The position numbers and the translations under genes are program-made. A stretch of DNA of 64,000 nucleotides from a virus: positions 1 to 64,000 of IMG/VR virus record IMGVR_UViG_3300043427_001585. One strand, 5' to 3'. Positions 25,088 through 33,605 of this stretch are shown piece after piece. The notes below the pieces were generated by a model. It made no database searches. It was not told the origin of the DNA and saw nothing but the letters and a program-made list of their open reading frames with translations. Each line of letters starts with the position of its first letter. Positions within the stretch are counted from its first letter, which is position 1.

Positions 25088-25738
25088 ATGAAATACGAAT
25101 ACCTCAAAATGGAGGAAGAAGATGTTCGTATTGAACTCACGGACTACATTTTAGATTTTGAAAAACATTTCAAAAAATATTATGATGAAAGTGCTCGTTT
25201 AGTTTCACAAAAAAAATCCAAAGAACCGGAAGAAGCTCCAGATTTTGAAGAATTGGAGAAAGAATTTGAGAAAAAGCGTTTAGATTTAGCCCAAAAGCGT
25301 AAAAACTTGAAGGTTAAGTCTAAACGACTCAAATCTTTGTATAAAAAACTATCATCTATAACACATCCTGATGTAAATGGCGGTGATGATGAAACATTCT
25401 TAAAAGTAAAATCTCACTTTGAAAAGGGTGAGTTTGCTGATTTGATTTCTATTGCTGAAGAACACAATATTGAGTTTGAACTTGGTGAGGATGAAATACA
25501 ACTCATAAATAAAAGTATAGAACATATTGAATCGGAAATACAAAGGATGAAAAACACTTTGGCTTGGGGATGGGGTTCGGGTGATTTAAACACAAAAAAA
25601 ACTATAATTAAGATAGTGGAACAACAAACTAATTTAAAAGTAAAAGTTGAAGATTATCCTGATGAGTTAAAGCCGGAAAAGCCAAAAGAAATAAAATTAA
25701 TAGGTCAGCCCGGAAAAAACTTTGATAATTCAAATTAA
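25088..25738 (+). CDS. Coiled-coil protein with degenerate J domain
   Basis: About 216 aa. A long charged coiled coil (about 35-95) precedes LYKKLSSITHPDVNGGDDET, the helix II-HPD-loop of a J domain, and FLKVKSHFEKGEFADLISIA, its helix III. J domains trigger the ATPase of DnaK, which the phage encodes at 58 kb. The HPD tripeptide is intact; the normal N-terminal helix order is not, so partner stimulation is inferred. GTG 25061 is an alternative start. Confidence 0.6.
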   Translation: MKYEYLKMEEEDVRIELTDYILDFEKHFKKYYDESARLVSQKKSKEPEEAPDFEELEKEFEKKRLDLAQKRKNLKVKSKRLKSLYKKLSSITHPDVNGGDDETFLKVKSHFEKGEFADLISIAEEHNIEFELGEDEIQLINKSIEHIESEIQRMKNTLAWGWGSGDLNTKKTIIKIVEQQTNLKVKVEDYPDELKPEKPKEIKLIGQPGKNFDNSN

Positions 25739-25751
25739 TTTTGTATATTTG
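25721..25751 (+). promoter_or_regulatory. Promoter, -33/-7 only
   Basis: TTTG at 25721 and TATATTTG at 25744-25751, 23 bp apart. It lies in the end of the J-like gene and drives the ORFs from 25756. Confidence 0.8.
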
Positions 25752-25755
25752 TAAT

Positions 25756-25830
25756 ATGAATAACGACCAAATTTTCATTTATTGGGATGAGTATCCCACC
25801 GAAACCACAAGTTCAATTAACAAGGATTAA
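25756..25830 (+). CDS. Leader-like ORF, 24 aa
   Basis: A 24-codon ORF 5 bp after the -7 box (MNNDQIFIYWDEYPTETTSS) and 2 bp before the next gene. Its position resembles a translated leader, and the transcript would be nearly leaderless. No family. Confidence 0.35.
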   Translation: MNNDQIFIYWDEYPTETTSSINKD

Positions 25831-25832
25831 AA

Positions 25833-26498
25833 ATGGCAAACTACGTTACTACATTTATCTTTATTTCAGGCAATTCTGACTTAATCACTTCGTTGGATAA
25901 AAAACTATCATCGGTAGAGTTACAAGACAATCCGTTTGAACAAATGTCAACTGAACAAACCGCACGTTTGTTTTATGAAAATCAATATGAAAACACCTAT
26001 GAATGGATGTTACAAAATATTGGTGCAAAATGGTGTTATATTAACGAGTGGGATGTGATTAATGATACTGAAATGCAAATCACAATGACTTCAGCTTGGT
26101 CATTTCCGGAATCGCTGGTTGAAAGAATGTATTCAGTTTGTAGTGAAACGGATGAAGAGTGTGAATTTTTAATTACTTATGAAGATGAGTCACTTGACCC
26201 GATTGGGGCTATGTACATTTCAAAGAATGGTTCACATATTGAAGAAAGTTCGTATGAATGGCCGCAAGAAGAGGATTATGAGACTCAAGATGAATACCTT
26301 GATGCTCTTGACTCTATGTGGGAAGAAATTGGTGATATCAAAGATGACCTATTGGAACAATGTAAACTAATAGTAAACGAAGCTGACTATTTTGATAATG
26401 AAGGAACTGATATCTATACCGAACAAGAATTAGAAGAATTAAAGGATTGGGACACCACTTTGATGGATGGCTTAGAAGATGAAGATTGGAATGAGTAG
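25833..26498 (+). CDS. Acidic Api92-like phage protein
   Basis: A 221-aa, strongly acidic protein. The opening NYVTTFIFISGNSDLITSLD and the later W/Y-rich mixed fold resemble Api92-like (DUF1281) ferredoxin-like phage proteins of unknown function. The C-terminus is a run of acidic residues (LKDWDTTLMDGLEDEDWNE). Possible DNA mimicry is inference. Confidence 0.5.
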   Translation: MANYVTTFIFISGNSDLITSLDKKLSSVELQDNPFEQMSTEQTARLFYENQYENTYEWMLQNIGAKWCYINEWDVINDTEMQITMTSAWSFPESLVERMYSVCSETDEECEFLITYEDESLDPIGAMYISKNGSHIEESSYEWPQEEDYETQDEYLDALDSMWEEIGDIKDDLLEQCKLIVNEADYFDNEGTDIYTEQELEELKDWDTTLMDGLEDEDWNE

Positions 26499-26853
26499 AA
26501 TTTTTCTTATTGATATTGATGGGACTATTTGTGATGATATCAAAAATGAAGACAGTCACCTATATCCTACCGCTAATGTTTATCCAAACGCATTAAATAT
26601 AATCAATAAATGGTATGATGATGGTAATATCATCACATTTTTTACAGCAAGAGAATCCAAAGATAGATTGATTACTGAAAATTGGTTGAAAGAGAATGGG
26701 TTTAAATATCACGGATTGGTGATGGATAAACCAAGAATCAAAGATGGACAAGAATATGTTTGGATTGATAATAGAAAAGTCAGAGCAATTACATACCTTG
26801 GAACTTGGTCGGAATTAAAAGAAGTGGACGCAAAAATACAAACATTTGAATAG
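26491..26853 (+). CDS. HAD-family phosphatase
   Basis: 120 aa. LIDIDGTICDD is motif I, FFTARESKD motif II, WIDNRK the end. It begins in the stop region of the previous gene (ATGAGTAG) and shares a base with ThyA. In phages such small HADs are often found near nucleotide metabolism. Confidence 0.7.
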   Translation: MSRIFLIDIDGTICDDIKNEDSHLYPTANVYPNALNIINKWYDDGNIITFFTARESKDRLITENWLKENGFKYHGLVMDKPRIKDGQEYVWIDNRKVRAITYLGTWSELKEVDAKIQTFE

Positions 26854-27887
26854 TGAATCAGTTAGATGAAGATTACAAAGGATTGCTAGGTAGTTGTTTG
26901 TATAATAGTATAGAAAAAACGGACCGAACGGGTACCGGAACTCTTTCAGTATTTGGTAGACAAATCAAACACCGAATGAAAGATGGATTTCCTTTGTTGA
27001 CCACCAAAAAAATGGCTATCAAAACAATGATGACTGAATTAAAGTGGTTTTTGAAAGGAGATACTAATATAAAGTATTTGGTTGATAATGGTTGTCATAT
27101 TTGGGATGGTGATGCTTATAAGAACTATTGTAAAATTGCCGGCTCTGTTAAAGAACCTGATTATGATATTCATATAGATGACCCAAATCAGAATTGTACT
27201 CGTTTGATGACCCAAGAAGAATTCATCAACAAAATCAAAACAAATGATGAGTTTGCTAATGAGTGGGGAGATTTAGGACCAATCTATGGAACACAATGGA
27301 GAGAATGGAATTACACAGATATAGACCAAATTGCAAACTTAATCAACGAACTTAAAACAAATCCAGACTCACGAAGGTTGATGGTATCTGCTTGGAACGT
27401 AGGAGAATTAAATCAAATGGTACTCCCGCCCTGTCACTACGGCTTCCAAGTTTATACCAGAGACCTGGGTCTGGATGAACGAATTGAGTTATACAATAGT
27501 GATAAATTACCAATGAACCAATCTTTGGATTATTTACACGAACAATTAGACTCTATGGGAGTTCCACGAAAAGGAATCTCACTAATGTGGAATCAAAGGT
27601 CAGTAGATACATTTTTAGGTCTACCATTTAACATCGCTTCCTACGCTACCCTACTAATTATCTTGGGTAAGGAGGTCAATATGATGCCAGATTATTTGAT
27701 TGGAAGTTTGGGTGATGTTCACCTATATAAAAATCATATTGAACAAGCAAGAGAGCTTATTACACGAACTCCGTATAAATTACCAAAACTTGAAATCACA
27801 AACTGTGATATTCAAAATGGTGAGTTTGATTGGGAACTCATCAACTATCAATCACATCCATCAATTAAAGCCCCTTTAAGTAATTAA
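26853..27887 (+). CDS. thyA: Thymidylate synthase
   Basis: A 344-aa protein starting at GTG. The DRTGTGTLSVFG, IWDGDAY, PIYGTQWREW and LPPCHYGFQVY (catalytic Cys194) motifs are those of ThyA, which methylates dUMP to dTMP with methylene-THF. NQRSVDTFLGLPFNIASYA follows. It is longer than the E. coli enzyme owing to an insertion near residues 100-140. It supplies dTTP for phage DNA along with the dCMP deaminase at 38 kb. Confidence 0.95.
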   Translation: MNQLDEDYKGLLGSCLYNSIEKTDRTGTGTLSVFGRQIKHRMKDGFPLLTTKKMAIKTMMTELKWFLKGDTNIKYLVDNGCHIWDGDAYKNYCKIAGSVKEPDYDIHIDDPNQNCTRLMTQEEFINKIKTNDEFANEWGDLGPIYGTQWREWNYTDIDQIANLINELKTNPDSRRLMVSAWNVGELNQMVLPPCHYGFQVYTRDLGLDERIELYNSDKLPMNQSLDYLHEQLDSMGVPRKGISLMWNQRSVDTFLGLPFNIASYATLLIILGKEVNMMPDYLIGSLGDVHLYKNHIEQARELITRTPYKLPKLEITNCDIQNGEFDWELINYQSHPSIKAPLSN

Positions 27888-27888
27888 T

Positions 27889-28482
27889 ATGAAAAAAACA
27901 CTATTTCTTTTACTTGCGTTCGTATCGCTGAACGCATTTGGTCAACTACGAGATTCTTTGTGGTGGACTAATCCATATTTCAAAATCGCATATTCAGAGG
28001 TATTGGAAGAACCACGTTGGGTTCAGTATCGTGTGGCTTGTCCAACGGGTAATGCTTCAAGAGCAGGGATGGATTTCTATGTAGAAAAAGGAATCAAAAC
28101 ATCAGACCACAAAGACTACGAAGCAAACGAGTGGGACAAAGGTCATATGGCTCCAGCAGCTCACTTTAATTGTACTCGTGAAATGTTATTGGAAACCTTT
28201 ACCTATATGAACTGCGCTCTTCAACACCAATCACTTAATCGTGGCGTTTGGAAACATTTGGAAGCTAAAGAACGTGAACTAGCAGCTCAATATCCAATTG
28301 TGGAAGTAACCATTCGTGTTCAGTTTGATAAGAATCCAAAAAGAGTTCCAACAGGCGCAGCTATTCCAAGTGGATTCTACAAAGAAATTAAATACGGAAA
28401 CAAACGTGAGTGTTATTATTTCCCTAACACCACACCAACTTTAAAAAGTTATAATGAATATAAATGTAATTGTAGGAACTAA
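27889..28482 (+). CDS. Secreted DNA/RNA non-specific endonuclease
   Basis: A 197-aa protein. A signal peptide (FLLLAFVSLNAFGQ) precedes a beta-beta-alpha-Me nuclease core: DHKDYEANEWDKGHMAPAAH, where the usual DRGH is DKGH with the catalytic His and downstream Asn in NCAL. It should act in the periplasm or outside, for instance on extracellular DNA or competing phage DNA. It is located directly after thyA, one base apart. Confidence 0.85.
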   Translation: MKKTLFLLLAFVSLNAFGQLRDSLWWTNPYFKIAYSEVLEEPRWVQYRVACPTGNASRAGMDFYVEKGIKTSDHKDYEANEWDKGHMAPAAHFNCTREMLLETFTYMNCALQHQSLNRGVWKHLEAKERELAAQYPIVEVTIRVQFDKNPKRVPTGAAIPSGFYKEIKYGNKRECYYFPNTTPTLKSYNEYKCNCRN

Positions 28483-28483
28483 A

Positions 28484-29632
28484 ATGAAAAAAACTCTACT
28501 ATTTTTACCACTATTAGCTCTCATCGCTTGCGACCCAAAGGTGGAACCACAACCAATTCCAACTCAAAATAAAGTTATTACTTCAAATATTACCGAAAAC
28601 ACCACTTGGTATTCAGATACTGTTTATCAGTTGGGTGGTAGAATCACTGTTGTAGCCGGTGCAACTCTAACCATTGAGCCGGGAACAATTATTAAAGGTG
28701 AAGCTGGAACTGGTGCAAACGCCACGGCGTTGTTGATTGCAAGAGACGCAAATATTGTGGCTCAAGGAACCCCAACCCTACCAATCATCTTTACATCGGT
28801 TGCGGATGAAATTATGCCGGAAGATATCCTTGCCGGTAATTTCCAATCTCCAAACTTGGACCCAACCGTAAACGGTCTTTGGGGTGGTGTAATTGTTTTG
28901 GGTAAAGCGAGAATTTCACCAAAACCCGATGCAACAGGTGAAGTATCATCGGTTCAAATTGAAGGTATTCCAACATCAGATGCAAACGGACTTTATGGTG
29001 GAAGTGATGATAGTGATAATAGTGGTATCATTTCATTCGTATCAATCAGACACGGAGGTGCTAACATTGGTTCGGGTAACGAAATCAATGGCTTGACTCT
29101 TGGCGGAGTAGGTTCACTTACATCAGTCAACAACATTGAAATTGTAGCAAATCAAGATGATGGAATTGAATGGTTTGGTGGTAAGGTAGATGTTTCATAT
29201 GCTGTGGTTTGGAATTGTGGTGATGATGGAATTGACACCGACCAGTCGTGGGGTGGTACTTTAAGTAATTTTGTAGTTATTTCACCTGCAGGACATTGTT
29301 TTGAATTGGATGGTCCTGAAGGGTCATACGAAGAGGGTCATTTGATTACCCACGGAGACATTTATGTTGGAACGGCTCAAGACCTTATCAATGTAGATGC
29401 AAATTCAATTGTAGATTTGTCTCACCTTTATTTTACGGATATTACATTAAATAACAAAATCAATCGTGTAGACGCTGTTGGCGTAACATTTGATAATATT
29501 ATCTTGGATGTAGATTCGGTTGAAAATCACGTTAATGGGCCAGTTCCAGCGCTTGTAGTAGCCGGTCAAATTCCAAAAGCAAATACGAGTGGTTTGAATT
29601 GGACTTGGGCTAAAATCGCAGGTAAATTCTAA
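28484..29632 (+). CDS. Exported lipoprotein of the Bacteroidota beta-helix type
   Basis: A 382-aa protein. The lipobox is LALIACDPK, so Cys is lipidated. Next comes a repetitive beta-solenoid: ITVVAGATLTIEPGTIIKGE, IVAQGTPTLPIIFTS, then GWGGVIVLG-like, WFGGKVDVSYAVVWNCGDDG and DQSWGGTLSNFVVI. This family is widespread in flavobacterial surface proteins. In a phage it would decorate the host outer membrane. It overlaps nothing and abuts both exported neighbours. Confidence 0.75.
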   Translation: MKKTLLFLPLLALIACDPKVEPQPIPTQNKVITSNITENTTWYSDTVYQLGGRITVVAGATLTIEPGTIIKGEAGTGANATALLIARDANIVAQGTPTLPIIFTSVADEIMPEDILAGNFQSPNLDPTVNGLWGGVIVLGKARISPKPDATGEVSSVQIEGIPTSDANGLYGGSDDSDNSGIISFVSIRHGGANIGSGNEINGLTLGGVGSLTSVNNIEIVANQDDGIEWFGGKVDVSYAVVWNCGDDGIDTDQSWGGTLSNFVVISPAGHCFELDGPEGSYEEGHLITHGDIYVGTAQDLINVDANSIVDLSHLYFTDITLNNKINRVDAVGVTFDNIILDVDSVENHVNGPVPALVVAGQIPKANTSGLNWTWAKIAGKF

Positions 29633-29635
29633 AAT

Positions 29636-31216
29636 ATGAAAAGATTCCTCACATTCCTACTAATTCTAACATCATTTGTTAGTTTCGGTTCTCACCTCGC
29701 CGGCGGTGATATTCAGTACAAATATATTGGTGATTCTACCGGTATAGCAAGACACTACAAAGTAATCTTACGAGTATATAGGGATGTGACAGGAATCACA
29801 ATGCCAAATACCGAAACAGTCACTATTTCATCAGGATGTTATTCAAATATAAATGTTCCAATGAATCTGACCGCCGGTAGTGGTATTGTATCACCAACCC
29901 TATTTGATTGTGTAAACCCAGGACCAAATGTAAAAACCCTTGAAGTTTACCGATACATTGGTTATGCAATTCTGCCCGGCAATTGTAATGATTTTGTATT
30001 TTGGTATTCAAATTGTTGTAGACCACCCGGAGTGACCAATATCTCAAGTTCAAATGGAAATGGTAATGATGGATTTTATTTTGACGCGGAGTTAGATAAT
30101 ACTTTGGGTCAAAACTCATCCCCAATATTTGTATCAGAACCCGTTCGGGCTTTTTGTGTTAACAATCCATTCAATTGGAAGCAGAGTTCGGTTGAGTATA
30201 ATGGTGATTCGGTGGTGTATTCACTTATCAATTGTAGAGAGGGAAACTATCCAAGCCAAACTGATATTCCGTTTGATTTTGGATTTAACAAGAATCAACC
30301 CGTATCTTCTAATTACTTTAACATTAACCCCAAAACAGGTCAGATTTCATTCTATCCAACAAACCAAGAAATTGATGCTCTTTCAGTTCTAATTGAAGAA
30401 TACCGATATGACTCAACTTGGATGGTGTGGACCAAGGTGGGTTCAGCATCAAGGGATATGATGATTTCAATCGCATTCAATTGTAATTCAGTTGCGATGC
30501 AAGGGGTTCAGTACGACCCTACACTATATCCAATTGATTCTATCACAGGACTAAAATACAAAGAAGTAAATTGTGGTGATACTTCGTTTGGATTGAAATT
30601 CCATATCGCGTTGGATGGGTATTCAATAAACGATATTGATTTCCGTATGACAAGAGCACAAACAAGTCAACCTCAAGCAATCAAAAAGATTTGGTCAAAT
30701 GTGGATGTAAACTACGAAACGGATTCAGTTCGTATCGTAATGTTGTATCCATTTAGTTTTGCAGGAGATTATTACCTATATTCCAAGAAAGGGAACGATG
30801 GTAACACTCTTATGAACAAATGTGGGATTGAGATGGATGAGTTTGATACTATCCTTGTTAGAGTCGGTCCGTGTCCTCCACCACCACCACCACCGCCAAT
30901 TGGACCCATTGATGACATCAGAAATGGTGAAGAGCCAAGAGACCCGTTTGAACCCAAGGCTGTGGTGATTCCAAATGTGATGACTCCGAATGGTGATAAT
31001 AAAAATGATTTATTCACTATTAAAAATCTAATGGATTGGACTACACGAGAGGTAACCATTATGAATAGATGGGGTCAGATGGTGTATTACAATTCAGACT
31101 ATAAAAATGATTGGGATGGTGGAACTCTATCAGATGGTGTATACTTTGGTGTATTGTATCTATCCTATAATGATACGGTAGAAGAATATAGCTTTGATTT
31201 GACTATTGTACGATGA
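29636..31216 (+). CDS. Gliding-motility-type T9SS surface protein
   Basis: A 526-aa protein. The signal peptide (RFLTFLLILTSFVSFGS) is followed by SHLAGGDIQYKYIG, the N-terminal family typical of Bacteroidota gliding-associated proteins. A Pro run (PCPPPPPPPPIG, near base 30880) links to the C-terminal type-B T9SS domain: IPNVMTPNGDNKNDLF, TIMNRWGQMVY, DWDGGTLSDGVYFGVLY. That domain (TIGR04131-like) targets the T9SS machinery and gliding surface. It is the second T9SS cargo in the window. Confidence 0.85.
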   Translation: MKRFLTFLLILTSFVSFGSHLAGGDIQYKYIGDSTGIARHYKVILRVYRDVTGITMPNTETVTISSGCYSNINVPMNLTAGSGIVSPTLFDCVNPGPNVKTLEVYRYIGYAILPGNCNDFVFWYSNCCRPPGVTNISSSNGNGNDGFYFDAELDNTLGQNSSPIFVSEPVRAFCVNNPFNWKQSSVEYNGDSVVYSLINCREGNYPSQTDIPFDFGFNKNQPVSSNYFNINPKTGQISFYPTNQEIDALSVLIEEYRYDSTWMVWTKVGSASRDMMISIAFNCNSVAMQGVQYDPTLYPIDSITGLKYKEVNCGDTSFGLKFHIALDGYSINDIDFRMTRAQTSQPQAIKKIWSNVDVNYETDSVRIVMLYPFSFAGDYYLYSKKGNDGNTLMNKCGIEMDEFDTILVRVGPCPPPPPPPPIGPIDDIRNGEEPRDPFEPKAVVIPNVMTPNGDNKNDLFTIKNLMDWTTREVTIMNRWGQMVYYNSDYKNDWDGGTLSDGVYFGVLYLSYNDTVEEYSFDLTIVR

Positions 31217-31431
31217 TACTAAAAAAATCCATTGGCGCATCCTATATGTGGAATGAAAACACATTATCAATGATGAGTATGTTGCAGATGGTGATTAGAG
31301 TTCACGAACGAGCAAAAACAACAAATATTGATTATGAACAACTTGGGATAGAACAAATAGATAATGGTTCAAGCAGTCTGCGGAATACTCCGAAACGGAG
31401 AAAGATTTCTAATAGGAAAAAGAAAGAGTGA
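31213..31431 (+). CDS. Small ORF, 72 aa, unknown
   Basis: Begins with an ATGA overlap of the T9SS gene and overlaps the Nudix gene by 68 bp. Helical (LQMVIRVHERAKTTNI) with a basic tail. The large overlap makes it uncertain; a coding start at 31213 and full length are kept only as possible. Confidence 0.35.
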   Translation: MILKKSIGASYMWNENTLSMMSMLQMVIRVHERAKTTNIDYEQLGIEQIDNGSSSLRNTPKRRKISNRKKKE

Positions 31432-31768
31432 CAATCCAAACTTTGGTGGTTATTGGGAATTGCCAGGGGGTAAGATAGACCCAACGGATGAATCCGCATA
31501 CGATGCTTTGATTAGAGAATTCAAGGAAGAATTGGATATTCAAATCAAACCCATACACAAAATCAGACCCGTAGAAAAGAATGGTATTCATATGGAATGT
31601 TGGGTTGTAGACTTTGAAAGTGGTAAAGCAAAATTGATGGACCACGATGAAGTGAAATTTATTAAATTTTCAGAAATAAAAAACTATTTATTCACTCCAT
31701 TATCACAAAGTTTAATACATATAACAAGAGATTCTTACCAACTATTTTTTAAATCGCCAAAGGAGTGA
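31364..31768 (+). CDS. Nudix hydrolase, MutT-like
   Basis: A 134-aa protein. GGYWELPGGKID, then ESAYDALIREFKEEL (residues about 43-57), forms the Nudix box with RE and EE metal ligands; the spacing after the glycine is one residue longer than canonical. These enzymes cleave nucleoside diphosphate compounds such as 8-oxo-dGTP. A dNTP pool-cleaning role matches ThyA and deaminase. Confidence 0.85.
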   Translation: MVQAVCGILRNGERFLIGKRKSDNPNFGGYWELPGGKIDPTDESAYDALIREFKEELDIQIKPIHKIRPVEKNGIHMECWVVDFESGKAKLMDHDEVKFIKFSEIKNYLFTPLSQSLIHITRDSYQLFFKSPKE

Positions 31769-31769
31769 A

Positions 31770-31922
31770 ATGAAACCCATCTACGGAATGTTCAGACGAG
31801 CACCAAAGAAAATAAACAATATAAAATCAACCCCAATCGTGTATGACTTTGAAGACGCGGATGGATGGTTTTGTCAACAAGAACGCCCATACATTTCTTA
31901 TAAAGAAAATGAAAACAAATAG
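31770..31922 (+). CDS. Small protein, 50 aa
   Basis: Follows AGGAGTGAA, a good Shine-Dalgarno-like run, directly after the Nudix gene. It has a basic N-terminal half (FRRAPKKINN) and an aromatic C-terminal half. No family. Confidence 0.45.
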   Translation: MKPIYGMFRRAPKKINNIKSTPIVYDFEDADGWFCQQERPYISYKENENK

Positions 31923-32094
31923 CTACGATAATCCCACGATGGTCCACGAAGTCCAATCCGATTTCGTGTGTCCTAAAGAAAATTTTGGAATAAATTCCAA
32001 AATGTTTCGTAGCGATGCTCTCAATGGTGTTGAGATTATTGAATTTTACAAGTGTGAATATGATAAGTGGTCACCAAACGAATCTATGAGATAA
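31909..32094 (+). CDS. Small protein, 61 aa
   Basis: Starts inside the end of the previous gene (14-bp overlap); the longer frame to 31843 is rejected because it would overlap far more. It contains a Cys and mixed strands (IIEFYKCEYDKW). No family. Confidence 0.45.
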   Translation: MKTNSYDNPTMVHEVQSDFVCPKENFGINSKMFRSDALNGVEIIEFYKCEYDKWSPNESMR

Positions 32095-32096
32095 AG

Positions 32097-32225
32097 ATGA
32101 AGACAAAACTTAAAATTGGAAAATTGAAATTCAAGAACCACGAAGCTTGGTTTGCGATAGTTCTTTTGAATGTTGTTCTATGTTCTCTATGGTTGACCAT
32201 AGCGTACTTTGCGGGTATTATATGA
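32097..32225 (+). CDS. Single-span membrane miniprotein
   Basis: 42 aa: a basic N-terminus (KTKLKIGKLKFKN) followed by one long hydrophobic helix. One of a run of four membrane miniproteins (32097-32555). Confidence 0.5.
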   Translation: MKTKLKIGKLKFKNHEAWFAIVLLNVVLCSLWLTIAYFAGII

Positions 32226-32234
32226 TGGAGAGTG

Positions 32235-32324
32235 ATGATGAGCCGGGAATTGATTACAATACTATTTTGTGGGGTTCTTTTGGGGATTGCAGTTTACTTA
32301 ATTAAAACCGAGAAAAAGAAATGA
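32235..32324 (+). CDS. Single-span membrane miniprotein
   Basis: 29 aa, with helix (LITILFCGVLLGIAVYLI) and basic tail. The alternate frame from 32222 lacks a helix and is less likely. Confidence 0.4.
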   Translation: MMSRELITILFCGVLLGIAVYLIKTEKKK

Positions 32325-32425
32325 ATAATTTATTGATGATTTTACCCTTAATCGCAATTGGAAGTTTGGCCTTCTTGTTGGGTAAGTTTATTGTGGATGT
32401 TATCCGAGGTAAATACCGTGGTTAA
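32321..32425 (+). CDS. Single-span membrane miniprotein
   Basis: 34 aa with a hydrophobic helix (LLMILPLIAIGSLAFLLG) and ATGA overlap with the previous gene. Function unknown. Confidence 0.45.
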   Translation: MNNLLMILPLIAIGSLAFLLGKFIVDVIRGKYRG

Positions 32426-32555
32426 ATACATAGAAGGACTCTTAATAATTTCTGCGCTTTTATGGGCGGGGTATATTCTATTAATTGATATATGGAAAGA
32501 CACACCATCGCCGGTATGTAAATGTGGTAAAAATCCTAAATGTAGATGTAAGTGA
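32418..32555 (+). CDS. Membrane miniprotein with Cys-rich tail
   Basis: 45 aa from GTG. One helix (LLIISALLWAGYILLI) ends in CKCGKNPKCRCK, a likely metal-binding cluster. It overlaps the sulfotransferase-like gene by 4 bp. Confidence 0.45.
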   Translation: MVKYIEGLLIISALLWAGYILLIDIWKDTPSPVCKCGKNPKCRCK

Positions 32556-33163
32556 ACTACGAAAACAAAATCCGTTATTGGGGTCCGATGAGGACCGGAA
32601 GTAGAGTAGTTACCCGATTTTTAAAGTCTATTGGATTCCAAGGAGACCATTCCCATAATTTGGATTGGAATGGTGAAGAGGAATTGTGGATAAGTGTTCG
32701 TAACCCCTATTGGAGGGCAGTATCTTGGTGGATAATCCGACACGGAATTACCCATTGGATTGATGGTGAAGGAGTCCGACACGAACCCCAAAGAATGTCG
32801 TTTAGAGATTGGGTGATGTCGGACAATGAATATTTTAATCAAGGATTGGGTGGGGATGATGGATGGGATACAATTAATAGATTAAAACAATTGGGTATAA
32901 GTCCAACTCATTTAATACGTTCAGAGAATGTGTATGAGGACTTAATGACCATTCCTTTTGTTAGGGAACGGATGACCGATGGATATAAGGGTAGATTGAT
33001 TAAAATTGATGTAGAGCATTGGAAAAATCAATATAGAGATGAATACAAAGAATTAGATTACTCTACCTTATATACTCAAGAGCTAGCAGAGAGGGTATGG
33101 AACAAAAAACAATATGAAACATTTGGATTATATGACAAAGAGTCTTGGAGAAATTTTAGGTAG
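32552..33163 (+). CDS. Sulfotransferase-like protein
   Basis: A 203-aa protein starting at GTG. GPMRTGSRVVTRFLKS occupies the phosphosulfate loop and SVRNPYWRAVSWW the signature (HP replaced by NP). It is a shorter relative of the 16744 gene. PAPS use is predicted; the substrate is unknown. Confidence 0.6.
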   Translation: MNYENKIRYWGPMRTGSRVVTRFLKSIGFQGDHSHNLDWNGEEELWISVRNPYWRAVSWWIIRHGITHWIDGEGVRHEPQRMSFRDWVMSDNEYFNQGLGGDDGWDTINRLKQLGISPTHLIRSENVYEDLMTIPFVRERMTDGYKGRLIKIDVEHWKNQYRDEYKELDYSTLYTQELAERVWNKKQYETFGLYDKESWRNFR

Positions 33164-33314
33164 GAAATCCATCACGCAGGAACGAAAGTGGGTGATAGTA
33201 AAGAACGGACAAATCGTTGAACACTATATCTTGTTCCAAGATGCGGTAAAGGATAAAAGAGGTCACCTAATGACTAAAGAATATTATTTATATCACTATA
33301 AGGAAATACTATGA
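33114..33314 (+). CDS. Small protein, unknown
   Basis: 66 aa; ATG at 33132 would shorten the overlap with the sulfotransferase-like gene. Beta-strand (KWVIVKNGQIVEHYILF) and basic helix. No family. Confidence 0.4.
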   Translation: MKHLDYMTKSLGEILGRKSITQERKWVIVKNGQIVEHYILFQDAVKDKRGHLMTKEYYLYHYKEIL

Positions 33315-33520
33315 CTAATGAAGTAATGTCTATACAATTCAGAGATGAGTATATGGTTATAGAAACCCTATCACGAACCTATTCTATTAAAAAGACTGAA
33401 GTGGGAGATGGGGAATGGGATTCCCTACAAGCCCAACTGTTACAGATAGCGAATAGGAGAGATAAGAAGAAAAAATACTACGATTGGGACTCTGACCATT
33501 GGGATAGGACTATTCGTTAG
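33311..33520 (+). CDS. Small protein, unknown
   Basis: 69 aa, ending with a basic helix and DWDSDHWDRT. ATGA overlap with the previous gene. It is the last gene before a terminator. Confidence 0.5.
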   Translation: MTNEVMSIQFRDEYMVIETLSRTYSIKKTEVGDGEWDSLQAQLLQIANRRDKKKKYYDWDSDHWDRTIR

Positions 33521-33582
33521 AGAAAGGCCCGTATCGCCTGATGGGGTATCACCCTTGATGATTTATCACGAAATTTTACAAG

Positions 33583-33605
33583 CCTCCAGCAATGGGGGTT
33601 TTTTT
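33583..33605 (+). terminator. Rho-independent terminator with GCAA loop
   Basis: CCTCCA 33583-33588 pairs with TGGGGG 33593-33598 across the GNRA loop GCAA, then seven T. It ends the operon that began near 31.2 kb. Confidence 0.75.
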
